A stretch of DNA of 64,000 nt, taken from the NCBI GenBank assembly GCA_934101425.1, contig CAKOQQ010000003.1:1-64000 (forward strand), given 5' to 3'. Source of the DNA: an uncultured Bacilli bacterium (lineage in GTDB: Bacteria > Bacillota_I > Bacilli_A > RF39 > UBA660). Shown here one piece after another: positions 22,953-32,062 of this stretch; positions within the stretch are counted from its first letter, which is position 1, and the number at the start of each line of letters is the position of its first letter. The notes beneath the pieces are model-generated. The model was not told the origin of the DNA and did not search any database. It saw only the letters and a program-made list of their open reading frames with translations. The position numbers and the translations under genes were made by a program.

Positions 22953-23257
22953 AGTCTAAGCGCCTCTAATTCATTTTCTGCTATTTTAAAATTATATTTT
23001 CTAAACTTATTACTTAATTCTTTTGTTGTGTTGCAAATTAAATTATTATTATTTATATTTGATTGCAAAATAGAATTAATTCCATATTTATCTATATAAT
23101 TTAAATTAGCTAAATTAAAAACAACTTTTCTAATTTTATTTTCTCTTATAATATTAGTAACTTCTTTCTTAAATTTATATACTTCTTTTTTACTTAATAT
23201 ACCATCTAATCTTATAAACATAATCCCGTCATAAAACTTAGTATTTATTTTAAGCAT
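22946..23257 (-). CDS. STAS-domain protein, SpoIIAA-like but lacking the phosphoserine
   Basis: A 103-residue STAS domain: MFIRLDGILSKKEVYKFKKE, then VVFNLANLNYIDKYGINSIL. In SpoIIAA the last segment reads about LNLEDLSFMDSSGLGVIL, with Ser58 phosphorylated by SpoIIAB. Here Lys57 replaces that serine and Tyr58 the next one. Direct coupling to the sigma gene (7-base overlap) supports a spoIIA-like origin. Without the serine or a kinase gene, the usual partner switch cannot work in its known form. It could act as a constitutive activator, bind the sigma factor directly, or be decaying. Confidence 0.75.
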   Translation of the reverse strand: MLKINTKFYDGIMFIRLDGILSKKEVYKFKKEVTNIIRENKIRKVVFNLANLNYIDKYGINSILQSNINNNNLICNTTKELSNKFRKYNFKIAENELEALRLC

Positions 23258-23318
23258 ATAATCTCCTCTTAGTATAATTTAGCACAAGTTTGTATCTTTT
23301 TATACACATTCGACAAAA

Positions 23319-24599
23319 CTAGTTAGATTTTTTCTTTATGATTAAAATAAGTATTAAAAGTAATATTATAAGTAAAAATATAAATATAATTCTTTTAGAA
23401 AACCCTTTGCTAGTACTAATATTTTCTACATCAGTTTTCCTTTTATTATTAACTATACTATTTAATGCATTAGCTTCTTCATTTACTTTTTCTTTTTCTT
23501 CAATAACTTTCTTAATTTCATATTCTTTTTTATTTATAGCATTCTTTAAATCATCTAGTTCTTTTTCTTTATCTAATTCTATCTTATTACTAGATATATT
23601 AACTACTACATTTCTTTTTATTTCTTTATCCTTAAAATTGATAATAATATTATAATTGCCATTAATACTACTATCTATATTATCTCTTATATCATAATCA
23701 CAAGTGCTTTTTATATAATCTTTTAAATTATATTTTTTATCTGTTATAACGATATTATCACTTATCTCAATTTTATCTCTTGTTTGATATCTATATAGTT
23801 TTTCTAAATCATATAAATTTGTTTCATCTTCCACATACTCTTTTACTAAATTATATTTTTTATATAATCTATCTACATACTCATATTTGATATCTTTGAT
23901 ATATAATTGATCTTCATTACTTTTTTCACTACGACTTAGTGCATCTTTTATTAAATACCCATCATAGTATGATACATTTAATACACTATCACCTTTCATA
24001 GTATTAAAATCTATTTTATTCTTATAAAATGTAATATCATTTATATAGTTAATATCTATTTTAAAATGCATCGCTTTCTCTTCTAATAGAAATATAATAT
24101 AAATATCTTTTACACTATAGTATCCACCTAAATCAATTTTAAAATAATCATCTTTAGATATATTTATATAACTTCCAAAAAAACAATCATTACATCTAAA
24201 TTCATAGTAATATCTTTTATTGTTTAAATATAATGCAATTTCTTTTACTCTTATTCCTGCACTATTATCTAAATAAATATATCTTACTTTAGGAATATTT
24301 AAGTAAAATGAATTATCGTATGTATATATTTTTCTATTCTCTTTTTGTTCTGGTTTAGTAGTTAATAAACCAGATTTTACCTCTTCATAGTTTTCTTTAT
24401 CTACATATGATCCATTTTCACTATATACTTTTTTATTTATATAATATTTTTTATTTATTTTTTCTTCTACATTAACTAAATCACTTTTAGCTACAAATTC
24501 ATTTGTATAATTACTAAAATTAGAATAATCACTATAGAAAGTTATTGCTTTTACTTTTGATGAAAAAAGTAATAAAAAAACAAGTAAGATTTTCTTCAT
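23319..24599 (-). CDS. Secreted, membrane-anchored protein of unknown function
   Basis: The 426-residue protein has a signal peptide (MKKILLVFLLLFSSKVKAIT), a large extracellular region rich in Tyr, Asn, Lys and beta-prone stretches, a coiled coil at about 345-390 (KNAINKKEYEIKKVIEEKE), and a C-terminal membrane helix followed by KKKSN. No LPxTG. It is therefore a type I membrane protein facing outward with a short basic tail. A CNDCF segment may form a disulfide. I do not recognise the ectodomain. It lies between the sigma operon and a polysaccharide deacetylase and might belong to envelope remodelling, but that is context only. Confidence 0.65.
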   Translation of the reverse strand: MKKILLVFLLLFSSKVKAITFYSDYSNFSNYTNEFVAKSDLVNVEEKINKKYYINKKVYSENGSYVDKENYEEVKSGLLTTKPEQKENRKIYTYDNSFYLNIPKVRYIYLDNSAGIRVKEIALYLNNKRYYYEFRCNDCFFGSYINISKDDYFKIDLGGYYSVKDIYIIFLLEEKAMHFKIDINYINDITFYKNKIDFNTMKGDSVLNVSYYDGYLIKDALSRSEKSNEDQLYIKDIKYEYVDRLYKKYNLVKEYVEDETNLYDLEKLYRYQTRDKIEISDNIVITDKKYNLKDYIKSTCDYDIRDNIDSSINGNYNIIINFKDKEIKRNVVVNISSNKIELDKEKELDDLKNAINKKEYEIKKVIEEKEKVNEEANALNSIVNNKRKTDVENISTSKGFSKRIIFIFLLIILLLILILIIKKKSN

Positions 24600-24646
24600 T
24601 TTTGCCTCCTATTGTTATCTTACTTGTTTTATTTTATAATTCCTCT

Positions 24647-25843
24647 TTAATATGTGATTTTTTCTAAATTAGTATTTATTTTTATACTAGTATCTTTCTT
24701 ATATACTACAGTATTTTTATCTCCATCTGAAATATATCTAGTTGATTCTAACTTTTTAAAAGTATATTCTATATCAAAATTAGTTCCATTATTATCATAA
24801 GCTCTTATCCTATTTATCATTATTTTATTAAATCTACTATCAAAAGGTGAATAGTCATAGCTAGCGCCTACTTTAAGTGTTGAAATAGTATTATATTCTT
24901 TATTATTATATACACCACTAATTATATGTTTAAAATTTGGATGTCTACTAGTATATGGTGAACCAAATGGAAGTGCTACTATATTAACATATTTTCCTTT
25001 TATTATACTATCTAATTTTTCATACATTTTACCAATTTCTATAACACTTTCATTTTCACTTATCTTTTTAAAATTAGCATGTGTATAACTATGATTACCT
25101 ATATCATATCCATTATCTATTAACCAATTTATTATTTTTTCATTATACATTGGCTGATTAAATAACCCACCATTTATAAAAAAAGTAGCAGTTACATTAT
25201 AATCTTTATACTTTTTCTTAAAGCTTTCTAAAATGCCTACAGCACTATTAGGATCAATTATTATATTACCATCACTATCAAGGCCAGTAACTTTTATGGC
25301 ATTTTCAAGTCCATCATCAAAAGTAATTACAATAGGACTATAACCTAGTTCTGTATCAATATTTCCATTAACATAATCAATAAGTCTTATCATGCGATAT
25401 CCGGAATTATAATAGAATTCTAAATCTCTAATAAACGCTTCTTTAGTTCTTTGGTATCCATCCTTATCTACATTACCGCCTATATACTTTGTATCACTAT
25501 CTAGCATATTATGTATTCCGTGATACATCATAACTGGTATATATCCAAGTTCATTTACATTATATTTTTTATATGTATCAGTAGCACTTCCTTTAGAAAT
25601 AGTAAGTACTAATTTATCTATTTTTTTAATTTTAGTATTTTCACTAACACTTTGTTTTATAATAGTATCTTTAGTTTTATCACTATACTCATAATTTAAT
25701 TCATAATTTATCTTATTTTCATCTAAATAAGTTAATACATCATCTATATCTTTAGATACTAAATTATCTAATTTTTTACCTTTAAATAAGAAAAAAGGTA
25801 TAACTAATATTAGCAATAGTATTATTATTAAAAACTTCTTCAT
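24647..25843 (-). CDS. Membrane-anchored polysaccharide deacetylase with a PASTA-like domain
   Basis: A NodB-fold deacetylase, expected to remove acetyl groups from peptidoglycan or another wall polymer. From the ATG at 25843 (398 residues) it has a signal anchor (about 2-20), a PASTA-like module (VSKDIDDVLTYLDENKINY to KIDKLVLTISKG), then the catalytic domain with YIPVMMYHGI, the TFDDG motif, and HSYTH (the metal-binding HxxxH), and LPFGSPY. The metal triad Asp-His-His is intact, so it is probably active. PASTA modules bind muropeptides. It follows the ysxE-like gene closely, so a link to spore cortex or forespore wall is possible but not shown. Confidence 0.85.
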   Translation of the reverse strand: MKKFLIIILLLILVIPFFLFKGKKLDNLVSKDIDDVLTYLDENKINYELNYEYSDKTKDTIIKQSVSENTKIKKIDKLVLTISKGSATDTYKKYNVNELGYIPVMMYHGIHNMLDSDTKYIGGNVDKDGYQRTKEAFIRDLEFYYNSGYRMIRLIDYVNGNIDTELGYSPIVITFDDGLENAIKVTGLDSDGNIIIDPNSAVGILESFKKKYKDYNVTATFFINGGLFNQPMYNEKIINWLIDNGYDIGNHSYTHANFKKISENESVIEIGKMYEKLDSIIKGKYVNIVALPFGSPYTSRHPNFKHIISGVYNNKEYNTISTLKVGASYDYSPFDSRFNKIMINRIRAYDNNGTNFDIEYTFKKLESTRYISDGDKNTVVYKKDTSIKINTNLEKITY

Positions 25844-25886
25844 AACATCACCACTATTAGTATACCAAAAAAATATAAGTAATAAA

Positions 25887-26726
25887 TTATAAATCATTAA
25901 ACTTTACAAGTTTATCAACAATATTTACAATTTCTACCACTTTATCGTATTCATCTTCTTTATCTATTTTATGTGGTATTAAAAGAAATATAAGTAATAA
26001 TTCCTTTTCATAATCAAGAAGCGGATAAGAACTTGTATAAGAGTCTAGTATCAGGTCATAATCATACATTTTTTTAGTAAATAAATTATATAAATCATAT
26101 ATAGGTAGTCCTATACTAGCTTTATCCCAACTAGTTAAATACTTATTATCACTTTTTATAAAATGTGATACATCCAGATTATTATGATTGATAACATATC
26201 TTACTTTATCTTTATCTTTTATATTTTCATACCAAGAATCTAATCGTTCCTTAGCTTTATATAAAGAAGAAAAAATAATGGATATATTTACTGCCAATAA
26301 ATATTCTGATGGACTATATATTTCTTTAGATTCAATATCTACCATATAGCTATCATAATACTTAAATATATCATTTATTTTTTTCATAGTATCTTCATAT
26401 ATTTCTTTTTTATCTGCTACATCAACTTTTTTATAAAATGTAGTTTTATTATGAAGTAATGCCGTTAAATCAATCATATCCTCTATTTTAGTCCTATCAG
26501 TAGTATCTTCTTCTTTTATATATTCTGTTATTAAATAATCATCATCTACTTTATTAACTATTTTAGGATAATATTTAAAACTTCTATCATCTAAATAATG
26601 ATAAATATCTTTATTTTTATTTTCTTTTACTACATATTTATCATCAATTATAAATACATTATTATTTTTAACTATTTTAGTAGGTACTATATTATACTTT
26701 TTTAGTATATTATGAACTCTTAACAT
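25887..26726 (-). CDS. ysxE: CotS/YsxE-family kinase-like protein
   Basis: A 279-residue APH/CotS-fold protein. It keeps the family layout: YVVKENKNKDIYHYLDDRSF, YLITEYIKEEDT, then VINHNNLDVSHFI where active kinases have HGDxxxxN, and SWDKASIGLPIYDLYNLF in place of the DFD/IDWD region. The catalytic Asp of HGD is replaced by Asn, so it looks like a pseudokinase. In B. subtilis ysxE follows spoVID, exactly as here, with a 17-base overlap in this window. Hence the name is based on family plus synteny. Its role in sporulating bacilli is in coat assembly or unknown; activity is not implied. Confidence 0.75.
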   Translation of the reverse strand: MLRVHNILKKYNIVPTKIVKNNNVFIIDDKYVVKENKNKDIYHYLDDRSFKYYPKIVNKVDDDYLITEYIKEEDTTDRTKIEDMIDLTALLHNKTTFYKKVDVADKKEIYEDTMKKINDIFKYYDSYMVDIESKEIYSPSEYLLAVNISIIFSSLYKAKERLDSWYENIKDKDKVRYVINHNNLDVSHFIKSDNKYLTSWDKASIGLPIYDLYNLFTKKMYDYDLILDSYTSSYPLLDYEKELLLIFLLIPHKIDKEDEYDKVVEIVNIVDKLVKFNDL

Positions 26727-27267
26727 TTGTAGGTATAATAATTTTATCTCCTAATTTTATGTCACTTAAATCATTATAAGAATCTAATAATTCTTTTGAT
26801 ACACTATATTTACTAATTATAGATTCAATTGTATCATTTTCTTTTACAATATATATTTTATATGTTAAATATCCTGTATTATTCATAACTGTAGGTTCTT
26901 CTTCTATACATCTATCAGTTTCTACATTTTCTACTTTTATTTCTTTTTCTTCTAAATTATCTAATTTTAATTCAATATAAATACTTAATGCGCTATTATC
27001 CTTTATTTCATAATAAAAATCATTTATATCAACTACTACATTTGTAAGGTCATATTTTTCATCTAATTTTATATCAAATGGCACTCTAAAATTATAATTT
27101 TCTTTTAAAGTTGTTGTATTAGATGCTTTATATTCTCCTTCTAAAATAAATTCTCCTTTTATATTATTTTCATAAACCTTTACTTCTTTTTCAAGTGATA
27201 TACTGCATATTTCAAATAATGTAGTTTTAAAAACTATATCTTTATTAAATGGTACTATTTTATTCAT
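26710..27267 (-). CDS. spoVID: SpoVID-like spore morphogenesis protein
   Basis: From the ATG at 27267 (GGAG 5 bases upstream; a longer start would use the Shine-Dalgarno itself as codons) the protein has 185 residues. The N-terminal half is the SPOCS/SpoVID-type beta domain (GEFILEGEYKASNTT, DLTNVVVDINDFYYEI), and the C-terminal half is a LysM domain (YKIYIVKENDTIESIISKYS to LGDKIIIPTNV). SpoVID in B. subtilis coordinates coat encasement around the forespore and has the same two ends separated by a long acidic linker (575 residues), which is missing here. This is a compact version. The neighbouring ysxE-like gene supports the assignment. Confidence 0.82.
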   Translation of the reverse strand: MNKIVPFNKDIVFKTTLFEICSISLEKEVKVYENNIKGEFILEGEYKASNTTTLKENYNFRVPFDIKLDEKYDLTNVVVDINDFYYEIKDNSALSIYIELKLDNLEEKEIKVENVETDRCIEEEPTVMNNTGYLTYKIYIVKENDTIESIISKYSVSKELLDSYNDLSDIKLGDKIIIPTNVKSS

Positions 27268-27312
27268 AATAACTCCTTTCAATAAAGTATATTAAAAAAA
27301 TAGCTTATTATG

Positions 27313-27975
27313 CTATTTTTTTAAAGATGCTTTTGCTCTTAATCTTATATTTCTACTATCATTTTTAGTAAAACTCATAAGTAATATCTTTTGATTAACG
27401 TCAAAGCATTCATCACTAAATAATGTCTTACATTCACTTTTTACTGCATTTATAGTATTTATTGCATGTTGTTCTAATCCACTAGTACTAGTTATTACTT
27501 CATCCATTTCTAATGGATTTGTACTAACTAGTTGATCAAGTAATATAAAGTCATAAGATATAGAACTAAATAAATGAGAATTTTGCATTTGTGGTAAAAC
27601 ATATTGACAGAATATTTGTAAGTTATTACCTAAGAAAGGATTTAATGAAAATCTTTTTATAAATTCTCTTCTTAAAAATTTCTTTTGACCTTCCTCACTC
27701 GTTTTATTAACCATAGATACTATTTCATTTGCTTTTTTGCGTTCATCTGTTAAAAATCTTACTTCACTTACTAATGTAGCTAAGTCTCTTAAATGAGTTC
27801 CTTCAATATGAGGATTTTCTAAATTAGCTGAAACAAACTCATATAAGTCATCTACAAATTCACTAGTAGACATTCCTAAACGCAACTCTTCATCATCTAA
27901 TATAGAACTAATTTCTCCACTATATATTATTGTTTGAATAAGTTTTTTATTCATATATTTATTTATATCAGTCAT
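27313..27975 (-). CDS. Unrecognised 220-residue helical protein
   Basis: Not recognised. All-helical, soluble, with LDDEELRLGMSTSEFVDDLY, VSEVRFLTDERKKANEIV and FLRREFIKRFSLNPFLGNNL. Its ATG lies inside the end of lon (8-base overlap), so it is translated with lon. In B. subtilis the gene after lon is ysxC and spoVID lies farther on. Here this gene sits between lon and spoVID, so it may be part of that conserved neighbourhood. Function unknown. Confidence 0.6.
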   Translation of the reverse strand: MTDINKYMNKKLIQTIIYSGEISSILDDEELRLGMSTSEFVDDLYEFVSANLENPHIEGTHLRDLATLVSEVRFLTDERKKANEIVSMVNKTSEEGQKKFLRREFIKRFSLNPFLGNNLQIFCQYVLPQMQNSHLFSSISYDFILLDQLVSTNPLEMDEVITSTSGLEQHAINTINAVKSECKTLFSDECFDVNQKILLMSFTKNDSRNIRLRAKASLKK

Positions 27976-30223
27976 TTTTCCTCCATATATATTTCATTAC
28001 TTCTTTATAATTTCTAACTGGTATAAAGTGAATATCTTTCTTTATTTCTTTTGGTACATCATCTAAATCTTTCAAATTGTCATAAGGAATAATTATATCT
28101 TTTATACCTTTCATATGTGCTCCCATAGCTTTTTCTTTTAAACCACCAATAGGTAATACACTACCTCTTAAAGATATTTCACCTGTCATAGCTAAATTAG
28201 ATCTTATTTTAGTATTAGTTAAACCAGATATTAAAGCGGTTAATAATGCAATACCTGCAGATGGACCATCCTTTGGTATAGCTCCCTCTAAAACATGTAT
28301 ATGTATATCATTATTTATTAATTTATCATAATCAACATTATAATATTTATAATTACTTTTTAAATAACTTAAAGCGATTATAGCACTTTCTTTCATAACA
28401 TCGCCAAGTGAACCTGTAAGTACTAATTTACCATCACCTTTATAGCAATTAACCTCAATAGGCAAAGTATCTCCACCAAAAGAAGTATACGCAAGTCCAT
28501 TCACAATTCCTACATTACTAGTTATTTTATTAGTATAATGATACTTCTTTTTACCTAAATATTTAACTAAATCACTTTCTTTAATAGTTACCAATTCATT
28601 ATCTTTTTTATTTAAAACAATATCTGTAACTACTTTTCTAACTATTTGTGATAATAATCTCTCTACTTCTCTTACGCCAGATTCCCTAGTATAATATCTT
28701 ATAATTGATAATAAAGCTTCATCTGTTATGTCTATATCATTTAAGCCATTTTCCTTTAAAACTTTACTCATTAAATGATTTTTTATAATATCCATTTTTT
28801 CATAAATTGTATATCCGCTTAAATTTATTACTTCTAATCTATCTTTTAATTCTTTTGGAATATCATCTATGTAATTAGCAGTTAAAATAAACATTACATT
28901 AGATAAATCATATTCTTCTTCTATATAATTATCACTAAAATATTTATTTTGTTCTGGATCTAAAACTTCAAGTAAACTAGATCTAGGATCTCCATTAATA
29001 CCACTACTCATTTTATCTATTTCATCAATTAAGAATACGGGATTATTACTTTTGGCTTTCTTCATTGAAGATATTATTCTACCAGGTGAAGATGCTATAT
29101 AAGCTTTTCTATGACCTTTTATTTCACTTTCATCTGATACTCCACCAACTGATATTTTAACAAAATTTCTATTTAATGCCTTAGCGATAGAATAAGCTAA
29201 ACTAGTTTTACCTACTCCTGGCGGACCAACTAAACAAATTATAGGACTTCTTAAATTGTTAGACATTTGTTTAACCGCTAAATATTCTATAATTCTATCC
29301 TTGACATTTGAAATATCATAATGTGTTTGGTCTAAATACTCTCTTACACTATTTAAATCAGTGTTATCAGTAGTATAAATATTCCATGGTAAATTAAGTA
29401 ACCAATCAATATAATTTCTTATAATAGATGCTTCTGGATGTGATTTATTAGTATTTTCATATTTATTTAATTCTTTGTATAATCTATCTTTAATTCTTTT
29501 TGGTGCATCTAATGATTCTATTTTTTCATTTAATTCATCTATTTCATTATCAGACTCATCACCAAGTTCTTCTTTCATTAACTTAATTTTTTCTCTTAAA
29601 ATAAATTCTTTTTGGTGATCATCTATTTCTTCTTTTACCTTTAAATCTATATTCTTTTCTAAATTAACTATTTTTCTTTCTTTTTCAGTATCAGATACTA
29701 TCATGCTTGCTCTCTTAGTAGAATTACATTCATATAAATATTCTTCTACTCTCTTTAATGAAATAGGTAATGAAGAAGCGATTACATCAGTTACCATTGA
29801 TAAATCATTACTACTCTTAATTAAATTAATTGAACTATTGCTTAGATACGGAATATCTTTAATTGCACTATCTAGTTCTTTTAATAGTTTTTTTATAATA
29901 ACTTTTTCTTCTTCTACATCTAGATTAATATCTTCTATTTCTTCTACAATACTTTCTAATACTTCATCTGTTTTATCTTTATTTAAGTATTCTAATACTT
30001 TAGCTCTTTTTTCACCCTTAATAACGATTCTTGTTTTACCATTAGGTAATTCTACTTTTTTTATTATTTTAGAAATAACTCCAAACATAGGTAAATCATT
30101 ACTATTAGAATTATCATATACTAACATAATTCTATTGTTATGAAACAATTCTGATAATTCTATTATGTTATTGCTTATTTCATTATCAAATTCTAATCTT
30201 ATTTCATTATAAGGTAGTAACAC
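27968..30223 (-). CDS. lon: ATP-dependent protease Lon
   Basis: LonA-type protease. Regions in order: N-terminal substrate domain, AAA+ module with GPPGVGKT (about residue 330), FLIDEIDKM, and the protease domain with the catalytic serine in PKDGPSAGI and lysine in GLKEKAMGA. About 751 residues from the GTG at 30223. The conserved LPVILLKGIVLLP stretch begins upstream of that GTG in the same frame, so translation probably starts earlier at a non-AUG codon (ATT at 30265 or 30262, with AAGG at 30273-30270) and the true protein is about 764-765 residues. It clears misfolded and regulatory proteins in the cytoplasm. Confidence 0.95.
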   Translation of the reverse strand: MLLPYNEIRLEFDNEISNNIIELSELFHNNRIMLVYDNSNSNDLPMFGVISKIIKKVELPNGKTRIVIKGEKRAKVLEYLNKDKTDEVLESIVEEIEDINLDVEEEKVIIKKLLKELDSAIKDIPYLSNSSINLIKSSNDLSMVTDVIASSLPISLKRVEEYLYECNSTKRASMIVSDTEKERKIVNLEKNIDLKVKEEIDDHQKEFILREKIKLMKEELGDESDNEIDELNEKIESLDAPKRIKDRLYKELNKYENTNKSHPEASIIRNYIDWLLNLPWNIYTTDNTDLNSVREYLDQTHYDISNVKDRIIEYLAVKQMSNNLRSPIICLVGPPGVGKTSLAYSIAKALNRNFVKISVGGVSDESEIKGHRKAYIASSPGRIISSMKKAKSNNPVFLIDEIDKMSSGINGDPRSSLLEVLDPEQNKYFSDNYIEEEYDLSNVMFILTANYIDDIPKELKDRLEVINLSGYTIYEKMDIIKNHLMSKVLKENGLNDIDITDEALLSIIRYYTRESGVREVERLLSQIVRKVVTDIVLNKKDNELVTIKESDLVKYLGKKKYHYTNKITSNVGIVNGLAYTSFGGDTLPIEVNCYKGDGKLVLTGSLGDVMKESAIIALSYLKSNYKYYNVDYDKLINNDIHIHVLEGAIPKDGPSAGIALLTALISGLTNTKIRSNLAMTGEISLRGSVLPIGGLKEKAMGAHMKGIKDIIIPYDNLKDLDDVPKEIKKDIHFIPVRNYKEVMKYIWRKND

Positions 30224-30273
30224 GATACCTTTTAATAAGATAACCGGTAAATTTGTTTTAATAATAACACCTT

Positions 30274-30810
30274 CTATCTTCTCTTTTGTTTTACTCTATT
30301 ATTGTATTTTTCAAACGAAAATATAATTGCTCTTAACTGTTTATATGATGACATATATTGTGCTACTTTTTCTCTAGTAAAATCAGTATCATCTTCATAC
30401 TTCCACTTTTCCATATATTCTTCTAACTTAGAAGTTAATACTCTATCTTCTTTTAGTATTCTTAAATATTCATTTCTTTTTATTGCTTCTAGAAAAGTTT
30501 TTAAAATTTGTCTAAAATACTTATCTTCCGTATTAACTGTACTTTCATCTTTCATTTTAACTTCGGCTAGTTTTGTCTTATTTTGATAAGCAACTGGAAG
30601 ACGTTTTTCTTTGCCATCTTGACGATATACAATATAAAAATCATAATCACCATTACCTTCATGACCACAAATACTATGAAAAAGTTCTACTCTTGAATTT
30701 ACCTTAGTAGTAACTAAGTCAATTCTCTTTAAACTCGTTTTCTTAGCTTTTGATATTTCTACGACTCTTCTTCCATCTAACTCTTCTAATATTAATGAAT
30801 ATCTTCCCAT
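30274..30810 (-). CDS. Unrecognised 178-residue protein upstream of lon
   Basis: Start is the ATG at 30810 (AGGTG upstream). The sequence opens MGRYSLILEELDGRRVVEIS and has a beta-rich N-terminal half (YDFYIVYRQDGKEKRLPVAY) and a helical C-terminal half ending FSFEKYNNRVKQKRR. No signal peptide or membrane segment. I do not recognise the family. It shares a transcript with lon, whose likely start codon lies a few bases after this stop. Confidence 0.6.
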   Translation of the reverse strand: MGRYSLILEELDGRRVVEISKAKKTSLKRIDLVTTKVNSRVELFHSICGHEGNGDYDFYIVYRQDGKEKRLPVAYQNKTKLAEVKMKDESTVNTEDKYFRQILKTFLEAIKRNEYLRILKEDRVLTSKLEEYMEKWKYEDDTDFTREKVAQYMSSYKQLRAIIFSFEKYNNRVKQKRR

Positions 30811-30868
30811 AGTATCACCTGCCAATTATTATATAGAAATTATGAAATTTGTCAACAAAAAATGAAGA

Positions 30869-31900
30869 TTATTTATCTTCACTTTTATTAGTTTTTTTAT
30901 CATCAATTTGTATTTCATAATGTTCTCTAACTTGGGCTAAAATTTCATCTCTCAATTCAGGTTTTTGTTTAAATAATTCTTTAACATTTTCTTTACCTTG
31001 ACCTATTTTTTCACCTTTGTATGAGTACCATGCACCAGATTTATCAATAATAGCGGCTTCGCTAGCTAAATCAACTAATTCACCCTCTAATGATACACCT
31101 TCACCATACATAATATCTACAAAACAGCTTTTAAATGGAGGAGCCATTTTATTTTTAACTACCTTAACAGATACTTTATTACCTAGTATATCAGAACCAC
31201 TTTTAATAGAATCAACTCTTCTAATATCAAGTCTAATAGAAGAATAAAATTTAAGTGCTCTTCCACCTGGTGTAGTTTCTGGATTTCCAAACATTACCCC
31301 TACTTTTTCTCTTAATTGATTTATAAATATTGCTATAGTATTTGTTTTATTGATAATACCAGACAATTTTCTTAATGCTTGACTCATTAATCTAGCTTGC
31401 AAAGCAACATGAGTATCACCCATTTCACCTTCAATTTCTGCTTGTGGTACTAAAGCAGCTACTGAGTCAATTACAACGATTCCTATCGCACCACTTCTTA
31501 CTAATGCTTCACAAATTTCTAATGCTTGTTCACCATTATCAGGTTGTGAAAGAAGTAATTCATTTATGTTTACACCTAACTTTTGAGCATAAGTAGGATC
31601 TAATGAATGTTCTGCATCTATAAAAGCAGCTCTTCCACCTTGCTTTTGTACTTCTGCAATAGCATGAAGGGCAAATGTAGTTTTACCAGAAGATTCTGGA
31701 CCATATATTTCTATAATTCTTCCCTTAGGATATCCACCTATACCAAGTGCTATATCAAGTCCTAAAGAACCAGAAGATACAACATCTATCTTTTGGTGTT
31801 CGTTATCACCAAGTTTCATTACTGAACCTTTTCCAAATTGTTTTTCTATATCTGCTAATACTTGATCTAAAGTCTTATCAGCAGTTGGTTTTGTTGCCAT
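30869..31900 (-). CDS. recA: RecA recombinase
   Basis: RecA forms filaments on single-stranded DNA for homologous recombination and triggers LexA cleavage. 343 residues, usual length. Walker A GPESSGKTTFAL (about 67-78), IVVIDSVAALVPQAEIEG (Walker B), loop L1/L2 region FINQLREKVGVMFGNPETTPGG, and a charged C-terminus. GGAGG precedes the ATG at 31900. It has its own promoter with a LexA box. Confidence 0.98.
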   Translation of the reverse strand: MATKPTADKTLDQVLADIEKQFGKGSVMKLGDNEHQKIDVVSSGSLGLDIALGIGGYPKGRIIEIYGPESSGKTTFALHAIAEVQKQGGRAAFIDAEHSLDPTYAQKLGVNINELLLSQPDNGEQALEICEALVRSGAIGIVVIDSVAALVPQAEIEGEMGDTHVALQARLMSQALRKLSGIINKTNTIAIFINQLREKVGVMFGNPETTPGGRALKFYSSIRLDIRRVDSIKSGSDILGNKVSVKVVKNKMAPPFKSCFVDIMYGEGVSLEGELVDLASEAAIIDKSGAWYSYKGEKIGQGKENVKELFKQKPELRDEILAQVREHYEIQIDDKKTNKSEDK

Positions 31901-31923
31901 ATTTTCCTCCTATCATCATATTC

Positions 31924-31975
31924 ATTATACAACCTTATATTTTTATTGTCAATAGTTTTTTCAAACATTTGTTCG
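31924..31975 (-). promoter_or_regulatory. recA promoter with LexA (SOS) box
   Basis: TTGACA (31952-31947) and TATAAT (31929-31924) are exactly 17 bp apart on the minus strand. Just upstream CGAACAAATGTTTG (31975-31962) matches the bacillar LexA/DinR site CGAAC-N4-GTTCG with one change in each arm region. recA should thus be induced by DNA damage, implying that the genome encodes LexA. Confidence 0.85.
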
Positions 31976-32062
31976 TTATATACAGTAGTTATTTTATTTA
32001 CCTCCTATATATATCATTTACTAAAAATATAAAAAATCCTCTTTATAATAAAAAAATAGATA

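Noticed and set aside
22311..23257. General-stress SigB operon
   Set aside because: The final helix-turn-helix of the sigma factor matches SigF/SigG more closely, and no rsbW or rsbX-like gene is present.
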